Part shown: piece after piece, positions 58,007 to 64,000 of the stretch
How the letters are laid out: every line of letters starts with the position of its first letter
Numbering within the stretch: position 1 is the first letter of the stretch
Origin: JABDMH01 sp964428345
Lineage (GTDB): Bacteria > Bacteroidota > Bacteroidia > Chitinophagales > Saprospiraceae
DNA length: 64,000 nucleotides
Reading direction: 5' to 3'
Assembly: GCA_964428345.1 (NCBI GenBank)
Contig: CAYRYD010000001.1
Coordinates: 1 to 64,000, forward strand
Translations under genes and position numbers: made by a program
Notes under the pieces: generated by a model
Database searches by the model: none
What the model was told of the DNA's origin: nothing
The model's input: the letters and a program-made list of their open reading frames with translations, nothing else

Positions 58007-59473
58007 ATGAACGAACCAAAGAATAAAAAATGCACCAACGACCGAAGGTCCTTTATCAAACAGGGAGCGATCGCTTCCTCCTTTTTTCTGGTTCCCAGGC
58101 ATGTATTGGGTGGCGTGGGTTTTACCGCTCCCAGTGACCAGCTAAACCTGGCCGCCATCGGCGCCGGTGGTAAGGGTACCAGTGATATCCGCAATGCCTC
58201 GGTCAATGGCCGGGAGCGGGTGGTTGCTCTCTGCGATGTGGATTTTGCCGGATCGGCATCCCGGGCGGTAGAAGCCTTTCCCAATGCCAAAAGGTATCAC
58301 GACTACCGGGAGATGCTCGATAAGGAAAAGGACATTGACGCCGTCACCATTTCGACACCCGATCACGTGCACGGTCCTGCCGCTGCCTTTGCCATGGAGA
58401 GAGGCAAGCATGTCTATGTCCAAAAACCGATGACCCACAATATCCGGGAAGCCAGAATGCTGACGGAAATGGCGCGCAAATACAAGATTGTCAGTCAGAT
58501 GGGCAACCAGGGTGGATCCAATCCGCTCCTGGACATGGTCCAGAAATGGGTAGATTCAGGCGTATTGGGAAAAATCTCCAAAGTGCAGATCTGGACCAAC
58601 CGTCCGGTATGGCCTCAGGGTTTTGCCATGCCCAAACCGGACGAAAGTCAGAAACCGGAAAGCCTGCACTGGGATCTTTGGCTGGGTCCTGCCAAATATA
58701 TGCCTTACACCCCCAATCTCCATCCATTCAATTGGAGAGGCTGGTGGGACTACGGCACCGGAGCCCTAGGTGACGTGGGCTGTCATCTGATCGACATACC
58801 CTTCCGGACGCTGGGCCTCAAATATCCAACCGATGCGGAATGCAGTGTCGCTTCAATTTATTCGCAGATGTGGACGGCGGATTATCATCCTGAGGGTTGT
58901 CCGCCTGCCTCGTTTATCACCCTGCATTTTGCAGCGACCGGTAAAAGTAAATCACCGATTGAAATGACCTGGAGCGACGGGGGTATTCGTCCTTCCCATC
59001 CTGACATCATTCCGGCCGATCACGAAATCGGAGGGGCAGGAAGTCGAAACGGGGTCATGATGGTTGGGGAAAAAGGGATCATTACCACCAACATCAACGA
59101 TAGTTCACCTCTGATGCCCAAGCTTTATCTCAACGATGGTACGACTGAATTTGGCCCGGAAACAGAGGAAAATCCCGAACCGGAATATGGCCATCAACGC
59201 AAATGGGTAGACGCCTGCAAAGCCGGATTCGACAGTCCCGAACACCGGGCATTAACTTCGTCATTTGATTATGCGGGTCCGATGACCGAGACTGTCTTGA
59301 TGGGAAATCTGGCCATCCGCAGTTATATGTTAGGCAAAGAAAACAGTAAGGGTCAGATGGAGTTTTTTGCCCGTAAAAAGTTGCTATGGGACGGTGAAAA
59401 TATGCGCATTACCAATCTGGAAGAAGCCAATCAGTTTGTTGGCAGAGAATATCGGAAAGGTTGGGAAGTATAA
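58007..59473 (+). CDS. Tat-exported Gfo/Idh/MocA-family oxidoreductase
   Basis: 488 residues from ATG 58007; NDRRSFIKQGAIASSFFLVP is a twin-arginine signal, and the in-frame starts upstream would add an unrelated hydrophobic segment. LNLAAIGAGGKGTSDIRNA is the NAD-binding motif, HVYVQKPMTHNIREARMLTE carries the QKP/EKP lysine, and GALGDVGCHLIDIPFRTLGL the GxxxDxGCH active-site block. Secreted members of this group are common in Bacteroidota and Planctomycetota; some relatives are NAD-dependent GH109 glycosidases. A sugar substrate is likely, identity unknown. A perfect hairpin follows 5 bp after the stop. Confidence 0.87.
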   Translation: MNEPKNKKCTNDRRSFIKQGAIASSFFLVPRHVLGGVGFTAPSDQLNLAAIGAGGKGTSDIRNASVNGRERVVALCDVDFAGSASRAVEAFPNAKRYHDYREMLDKEKDIDAVTISTPDHVHGPAAAFAMERGKHVYVQKPMTHNIREARMLTEMARKYKIVSQMGNQGGSNPLLDMVQKWVDSGVLGKISKVQIWTNRPVWPQGFAMPKPDESQKPESLHWDLWLGPAKYMPYTPNLHPFNWRGWWDYGTGALGDVGCHLIDIPFRTLGLKYPTDAECSVASIYSQMWTADYHPEGCPPASFITLHFAATGKSKSPIEMTWSDGGIRPSHPDIIPADHEIGGAGSRNGVMMVGEKGIITTNINDSSPLMPKLYLNDGTTEFGPETEENPEPEYGHQRKWVDACKAGFDSPEHRALTSSFDYAGPMTETVLMGNLAIRSYMLGKENSKGQMEFFARKKLLWDGENMRITNLEEANQFVGREYRKGWEV

Positions 59474-59477
59474 CCAG

Positions 59478-59511
59478 CCAGGTAGGACGCAAGGTCTTGC
59501 GTCCTACCTGG
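59478..59511. terminator. Perfect 16-bp hairpin between convergent genes
   Basis: Arms ccaggtaggacgcaag and cttgcgtcctacctgg with a 2-base centre (gt). It lies between the convergent oxidoreductase and DapA-family genes and could serve both as a terminator, though only a short T-rich run follows. Near-identical taggacgcaag palindromes are also a familiar dispersed repeat type, so either reading is possible. Confidence 0.65.
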
Positions 59512-59538
59512 ATTTCAATTAGGCTTAAGCACTAAAAC

Positions 59539-60474
59539 TTAATGCAGATCGGCCAGATCGCGGATGGCCTCGCTAACCCTCCGGGAAATTTCCGACGGTA
59601 CCCGTGGATTGAAAGGACCTCCTTCACCTCCATCGATATCGGTAAATCCACTTAAAATCATCGCTTCGACGACAGCCGAATAATTGAATTCGCGGGCATT
59701 CATAAAGCGCAGTTCTTCCAGGGCATCTATTCTCTTTTCGATGGCTTGTGCGGAAACAAAATCCTCGTTCCGCAGCGCATTATTGATCAGATCGCCGGCT
59801 TTGGCATAGAGAACGGAAATCCCGGAAGTATGCCCTTTGCTCCCCGACCGGGTTGCATCCGTACATCGGTCCCCAATTCCCCAGATCACCAGGCCCTGGT
59901 CACCGATTCCTTCCACCAGTGAGGGCACATCCCCGGTTTGGGTTCCGACTTTTATACCGATAAAGGCTTCTGAATTGCGAATAAGCTTTACCACATACTC
60001 CTCGTCACGGGTCAACCGGTGATAGTACAGGAATCGAGCGTTATAGCGTGGTCCAAATTCTTCCCCAATGCGCATCAACCCTTCGTAAAGCCCCTGCGAG
60101 CTGTAGACCCCACCCAAAGGCATGATCAGATAGGCATCCGGTTCCCGGTTGAGGTTTGACTGAGCAGCTATCAGGCTGCCGATCTGCTCTAACGGGTTTG
60201 GTACAATGGCCGAGATCAAGACTCCCCGGTCCTGCATGATCTCACCGGTCACAGCCAGCAGTTCATGTTGTTGGGCAGGAGAAACATGGTGAATCAGGCT
60301 GGTACCGGCAATGCAAATCACCCGCGGACGATCATCACTGAGATGATTGTTATTCATCAAATAACCGATATTTTTCCGGTGGGCATCATAATCAATCCGG
60401 CCCCTCCGGAAGGGTATCAATGGAATGGTAATGACCGAATCAAGTGCATCAGAAAGTTCATGGTTGGATATCAT
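59539..60474 (-). CDS. DapA/N-acetylneuraminate-lyase superfamily enzyme
   Basis: 311 residues from ATG 60474 (MISNHELSDALDSVITIPLI), the usual start of the TIM-barrel family; the longer frame enters the upstream methyltransferase. RVICIAGTSLIHHVSPAQQH follows the family's GTTGE-like loop, RFLYYHRLTRDEEYV carries the Tyr, and AFIGIKVGTQTGD the Schiff-base lysine. The GTTGE motif is altered to GTSLI, so it is probably not dihydrodipicolinate synthase; aldol cleavage of another keto acid is more likely. It is the last gene of a minus-strand operon with glycan-type genes. Confidence 0.8.
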   Translation of the reverse strand: MISNHELSDALDSVITIPLIPFRRGRIDYDAHRKNIGYLMNNNHLSDDRPRVICIAGTSLIHHVSPAQQHELLAVTGEIMQDRGVLISAIVPNPLEQIGSLIAAQSNLNREPDAYLIMPLGGVYSSQGLYEGLMRIGEEFGPRYNARFLYYHRLTRDEEYVVKLIRNSEAFIGIKVGTQTGDVPSLVEGIGDQGLVIWGIGDRCTDATRSGSKGHTSGISVLYAKAGDLINNALRNEDFVSAQAIEKRIDALEELRFMNAREFNYSAVVEAMILSGFTDIDGGEGGPFNPRVPSEISRRVSEAIRDLADLH

Positions 60475-60491
60475 AGGACGGTTTTTAAAAA

Positions 60492-61247
60492 TTATTTGTT
60501 TTTTTCCACCACAATGGTCATAAACATGGATAGTTGGCTGCTGAGAGCCGATGACCAACGGTCCAGCAAACTAACCAATGTATAGGTAAAATCCGGTAAT
60601 AGCTGTCGATAAGATACACCTCCGCTTACCAGATAAAGAAATGGAGTATGGTAGCGAATCCTCCTAACTGCTAAATCGGGAAATTCATGCTCCAGCAATT
60701 TCGCATCGCGTTTAAAGACGATCCAGGGCAAAGCTCCGTTGGCCCCACTGAGAGGTCCCGACTCCGGAATGGTCCATTCACCTTCCGGGATGAAGGGCTC
60801 GTGATGAAAATGCCTGTAGATCCATCTGCCCCAAAGACTATTGGCGGGTTCAATCATCACCATTTTACCCTCCGGTTTCAGGGTGCGATTCACTTCCTTC
60901 AGAAAAAGTCTGGCATCCGGTAAGTGGTGGAAGGTATCAATCATCAATAAAGCATCCAGTGACTGATTTTCAAAAGGCATACTCAGTGCAGAAAATGTCA
61001 TATCGTTGACGGGCAGATCCAGGAAGTCGGAAGTAATCACCGTCGGTGCGAGCTCCTTTAAAAAACCTCCACCAGAACCCAACTCGACTACTTTTTTCCC
61101 GGAAATATCAGGTATCACACTGAATAATTCCTGGTACCAGGTGGTATACAATTTTCGCAAGAAGTATTTTTTCCGGATAATCCCGGCATGTTCCAGCGTG
61201 CGTTCCGGTGTATCGATGGCATACGTAAAGCGATATTTCAATCCCAT
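60492..61247 (-). CDS. Class I SAM-dependent methyltransferase
   Basis: 251 residues. KKVVELGSGGGFLKELAPTV is motif I, DALLMIDTFHHLPDARLFLK motif IV (with the Asp-x-x-HH signature of UbiE-like enzymes) and PEGKMVMIEPANSLWGRWIY motif VI. It could methylate a lipid or sugar intermediate. The start overlaps the stop of the upstream membrane-protein gene in a TAATG arrangement, so they are coupled. The C-terminal ~60 residues (VSYRQLLPDFTYTLVSLLD) are hydrophobic and may contact the membrane. Confidence 0.84.
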   Translation of the reverse strand: MGLKYRFTYAIDTPERTLEHAGIIRKKYFLRKLYTTWYQELFSVIPDISGKKVVELGSGGGFLKELAPTVITSDFLDLPVNDMTFSALSMPFENQSLDALLMIDTFHHLPDARLFLKEVNRTLKPEGKMVMIEPANSLWGRWIYRHFHHEPFIPEGEWTIPESGPLSGANGALPWIVFKRDAKLLEHEFPDLAVRRIRYHTPFLYLVSGGVSYRQLLPDFTYTLVSLLDRWSSALSSQLSMFMTIVVEKNK

Positions 61248-62830
61248 TAGTGCTGATTTTCTCCAGGCATCCCGGATTGTTTCATTTCGATCAGAAATTC
61301 CCCATGGTTAAGACTCACACTGTCAGCCACAGTATATTGATGGCGTTCCTGCAGGTAACTGATCATATCTCCGGCACTCCGGCCTTTTTGATCAACCATG
61401 AGAATCCGGGTACCCGGTTTGTGGAGTTTCTCCTCGTCAATTGCTGAGACCCGCATTCGCCTGGGTGGATTTTCGGATCCTTCATACGACAAAATCCGGT
61501 CAAAGAGCCGGTCCACCGGTTCACTGTATCGGTCGCGGTGCCGTACATAACTCAGACCAAAGATTAACCCGTATTCCGGGGCAGGACCCCATAACCACTC
61601 CGGTTTGATCAGGAAATAGTCATCTCCCGCCCTTTGCTCATCGACTATGGCGAGCATGGTTTTTCTTTCGGCAATCTCCACTTTTCTGTCAGCAGCAAAA
61701 CGCAAAAGGTGGCTGAAAGAGATCAAACTAAAAATCAGGGCAGCGATCAAAAGCATCCATTGCACCGGTGTTTTTCTCCAGGTGATATACCCATAAAAAA
61801 TAACGGTACCCAACATCACCAAAACCGGCGCCAGGTAATAATTCTTATAGTGTTTCATTACAATAAATACGGTAACGATGACCACCAGGCAAAATCCCAG
61901 AAAAAACCGCTGCAAAGACCGGTTGTTCTCCTGAGTCCTTCCGATCAACAACAAGGTAACGAAGCATCCGGCCACCAGCAGAACCAGAGCCGGATTAGCC
62001 TGTATTAATATTTTTAAATTATTCCATAAAAAATCGGCATTAAAAATCTGTTCGGAGCCCGATCCATAAATACCATCATGACGGATGATCTTATTGATGA
62101 AAGTGGAAAAATGATTAAATCGATCAATCACCGGACTGATACCGATTAAAAATCCCAGCCCCGTACTGAGAAACAGAAGTACTCGTTTCGGCAAAACAAT
62201 CAACGGTAAAATCAATACCGGTAAAAAATTAATTTTTGAGGCAATAGCCAAACCGCAAACAATCCCGGTAAGCGCGATAAGCAGGACAGGCCTTCTCACT
62301 TTGGTCAGTGAAATTTTAACCATCAGGATCAGCATCAGGAAAACCAATATAAATCCAAAACGGTCCGGCATCATCCTGACTGAAAGATCCGGAATGACAC
62401 TGCTGATAAAAGGAGTCATTTGCCAGAGTAGTGCACCGGTTCTGCCGGTTATCTTCTCCCCTACCATACCGGCCCACCACAAAAGACCGGCAAACAGAAA
62501 GGCCAGAATATGGGAGGTATATTTGAGATAATGCTCCGGTCGACCGAGCACATCTTCAACAATCTCTTCCTGACCGCTGAATAAATGAATGACCCGGATA
62601 CAAATACCGGTAAATACCTGAAAAGGAGTACCGGGATGATCCAGATGGCCAATTCGGTCAAAGTGGAAAACAGCGCAATTCATGCCGTTGAGCAGATAGA
62701 CATAATCCGGATCGATCCGGGAAAGGAAAAAAGGACCATTGACGGCCATCAGGTAGAAATAACCGGTCAGAAATAAAAGAGGTATCCCCAACAGGTAGAG
62801 TGAATAATTCCCGGAAAAAAACCTCGACAT
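61247..62830 (-). CDS. Polytopic membrane protein, GT-C/GT39-like
   Basis: 527 residues with about eleven helices. After the first helix, GPFFLSRIDPDYVYLLNGMN places an acidic pair (DPD) in the first outer loop, as in GT-C glycosyltransferases, and HFDRIGHLDHPGTPFQVFTG continues the loop. A ~110-residue soluble C-terminal domain (ILMVDQKGRSAGDMISYLQE) follows the last helix. It probably transfers a sugar from a lipid-linked donor on the periplasmic face. It lies between a methyltransferase-GT2 fusion and a methyltransferase in one operon. Confidence 0.7.
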   Translation of the reverse strand: MSRFFSGNYSLYLLGIPLLFLTGYFYLMAVNGPFFLSRIDPDYVYLLNGMNCAVFHFDRIGHLDHPGTPFQVFTGICIRVIHLFSGQEEIVEDVLGRPEHYLKYTSHILAFLFAGLLWWAGMVGEKITGRTGALLWQMTPFISSVIPDLSVRMMPDRFGFILVFLMLILMVKISLTKVRRPVLLIALTGIVCGLAIASKINFLPVLILPLIVLPKRVLLFLSTGLGFLIGISPVIDRFNHFSTFINKIIRHDGIYGSGSEQIFNADFLWNNLKILIQANPALVLLVAGCFVTLLLIGRTQENNRSLQRFFLGFCLVVIVTVFIVMKHYKNYYLAPVLVMLGTVIFYGYITWRKTPVQWMLLIAALIFSLISFSHLLRFAADRKVEIAERKTMLAIVDEQRAGDDYFLIKPEWLWGPAPEYGLIFGLSYVRHRDRYSEPVDRLFDRILSYEGSENPPRRMRVSAIDEEKLHKPGTRILMVDQKGRSAGDMISYLQERHQYTVADSVSLNHGEFLIEMKQSGMPGENQH

Positions 62831-62854
62831 AAACGCTGGTTAAAAGCAGGATTT

Positions 62855-64000
62855 TCAGGAAATAAATTTAATCTTTCTGGCAGCAAAAAAGCTCATCTTA
62901 ATTAAGAGCCATCCGTGTTTAAACCGGCTGATCTGGGTTGAACCATACGTACGGTCTTTATATCGTACGATAACCTCAACAATTTTTAGATTCAATCTGG
63001 CTGCGCCAAAAAGCAGGTCAAAGTCTCCAAACGGATCAAAATCTCCGAAATAATGACGGTTGTCACGGATCTTTTCATAGTCTCTCTTCAACAACACCTT
63101 GGTGCCACATAGGGTGTCTTTCAACGGTTGTCCGAGCAGGTAAGTAAAAAATACCCCGAAAAACATATTCGCAAAATAATTGAGTAATTGCATAGCTTCC
63201 TTTTCCATAGGGTATACGAGCCGGCAGCCATTGATAAATTCACCTTTGTTCCGGGCAAGGGCTTCGTAAAACTTGGGCATATCCTCCGGCGGAGTGGTAA
63301 GATCAGCATCAAGGATCATTAATACATCGCCGGTGGCCCGGTCAAACGCCTCCCGAACGGCATTGCCCTTGCCTCGGCCGGTCTGCTGCATGACCACGAT
63401 ATTTTTCTCCGGATATTTCTGCCGGACCCGGTGCATTTCTTCAAGGGTGCCGTCGGAAGAATGTCCCTCCATAAAAATGAATTCCTGCGAAATGCCGAAA
63501 GCCGGAGTGCGCAGGATTGCCGGTTCGATATTTCCCCTTTCATTGCGGGCGGGTACGACAATACTGACTGTATAATGGTTCCGTTGATTTTCCAATGGCC
63601 GGGCAGAAATCAGGTTTATCAGTCCCAACTGATTGATGACCGGCAAGTTGCCGATAAATCGGTTAAGAAGCCCATTGAATACCGGGATATAAACCGGCAA
63701 CAGCATTTTCTTCTCCACTTTGATCATCTCGAAATCCTCCAGTTGAAGCAAATTTTTAATATCCTTCACAGTCAGCCAGCTGGCTTTCGGCCTCCGGGGT
63801 TTCAGACCGGTCATTTCCGCCAGCCTAAGGACCGGCTCCCACAGGTAACTATGTGATGAAATGATGATCTTCGTCTGCGGTGAAGAGATCCTCCGCAGGT
63901 GGTGCAGCATTGCCTGAATATCCCACAGGGTGCTGAGCAGGTCGGAAATAATGATATAGTCAACTTGTTCGGGCAGATCAAATTCAATGGCATCGGCACA
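62855..64000 (-). CDS. Methyltransferase-GT2 fusion protein, 5' end beyond window
   Basis: The frame stays open to the window edge (382 residues visible). The first ~60 residues, with VDYIIISDLLSTLWDIQAML and TKIIISSHSYLWEPVLRLAE, are the C-terminal half of a class I SAM methyltransferase. A linker leads to a GT2 domain: YTVSIVVPARNERGNIEPAI, EFIFMEGHSSDGTLEEMHRV, VLMILDADLTTPPEDMPKFY (DxD), then FDLLFGAARLNLKIVEVIVR. Fusions of this kind are known in glycan loci and resemble dolichol-phosphate-mannose-synthase-type GT2s. It heads the minus-strand operon 60-64 kb; the neighbouring GT-C-like gene is 24 bp downstream. Confidence 0.87.
   Translation of the reverse strand, partial: CADAIEFDLPEQVDYIIISDLLSTLWDIQAMLHHLRRISSPQTKIIISSHSYLWEPVLRLAEMTGLKPRRPKASWLTVKDIKNLLQLEDFEMIKVEKKMLLPVYIPVFNGLLNRFIGNLPVINQLGLINLISARPLENQRNHYTVSIVVPARNERGNIEPAILRTPAFGISQEFIFMEGHSSDGTLEEMHRVRQKYPEKNIVVMQQTGRGKGNAVREAFDRATGDVLMILDADLTTPPEDMPKFYEALARNKGEFINGCRLVYPMEKEAMQLLNYFANMFFGVFFTYLLGQPLKDTLCGTKVLLKRDYEKIRDNRHYFGDFDPFGDFDLLFGAARLNLKIVEVIVRYKDRTYGSTQISRFKHGWLLIKMSFFAARKIKFIS

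Noticed and set aside
59539..60474. dapA (dihydrodipicolinate synthase)
   Set aside because: The GTTGE motif of DapA is changed to GTSLI and the context is not lysine synthesis; only superfamily membership is supported.

Overview
The window looks like a Bacteroidota chromosome, most likely a Saprospiria-type bacterium. The evidence is a C-terminal type IX secretion (T9SS) sorting domain, TTG-N20-TAnnTTTG promoters, a FISUMP protein, a GH106-type glycoside hydrolase, PepSY proteins, RHS/YD-repeat proteins and many small palindromic repeat families. It is a scaffold with one 100-N gap (21029-21128), so gene order across that point is not proven.

Layout. 1-1145: five-unit tandem array of about 230 bp built from small palindromes. 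1.4-4.3 kb: two exported proteins, a reprolysin-type metalloprotease and an endosialidase-chaperone/T9SS protein. 4.5-12.5 kb: visibly AT-rich surface-glycan island with two glycosyltransferases, three sulfotransferase-type genes (one frameshifted), an intact IS256-family insertion with 8-bp target duplication, and a decayed wecE fragment. 12.6-21.0 kb: higher-GC glycan operons on the minus strand (WecE aminotransferase, WecD acetyltransferase, membrane-anchored GT2, polytopic membrane protein, tandem GT2, GT4 cut by the gap). 21.1-24.6 kb: alditol-oxidase-like FAD enzyme, a DUF559 nuclease cassette embedded in a palindromic repeat array, and a galactonate-dehydratase-like enolase. 25-32.6 kb: DUF434 protein, tRNA-Gly, GH106-type hydrolase, two PepSY half-proteins, CocE/NonD hydrolase. 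32.9-36.5 kb: four-gene operon (RidA, D-threonine-aldolase-like PLP enzyme, 3-hydroxyacyl-CoA-dehydrogenase-like enzyme, M19 dipeptidase), probably for D-amino-acid-containing substrates.

36.6-47.3 kb is the accessory hot spot. It starts at tRNA-His and holds a GIY-YIG nuclease cassette with its own hairpin repeats, two broken relatives of that cassette, two small derivatives of one insertion sequence, and an RHS polymorphic-toxin locus. In the RHS locus one toxin-bearing gene is followed by displaced toxin tips and lipoprotein-like immunity candidates in various stages of decay. 44.9-47.8 kb: ArsR/SRPBCC/DUF998/DoxX operon with a clear promoter-operator, plus a DUF1772 gene. 47.8-54.8 kb: exported FISUMP and DUF1554-like proteins, a sugar dehydrogenase/cytochrome c lipoprotein, a cupin epimerase, a Gfo/Idh/MocA enzyme and a GT2. 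55-57.7 kb: ArsR-rhodanese, methyltransferase and MFS operon with its own operator. 58-64 kb: secreted Gfo/Idh/MocA oxidoreductase, a perfect hairpin, then a minus-strand operon of DapA-family enzyme, methyltransferase, polytopic membrane protein and a methyltransferase-GT2 fusion running off the window.

The strongest candidates for undescribed biology are (i) the RHS tip/immunity array with a tip family sharing the motif NHEExxHA, and (ii) two unrelated small nucleases (DUF559 and GIY-YIG), each sitting inside its own private family of palindromic repeats, a pattern resembling REP-associated or homing-type mobile elements.
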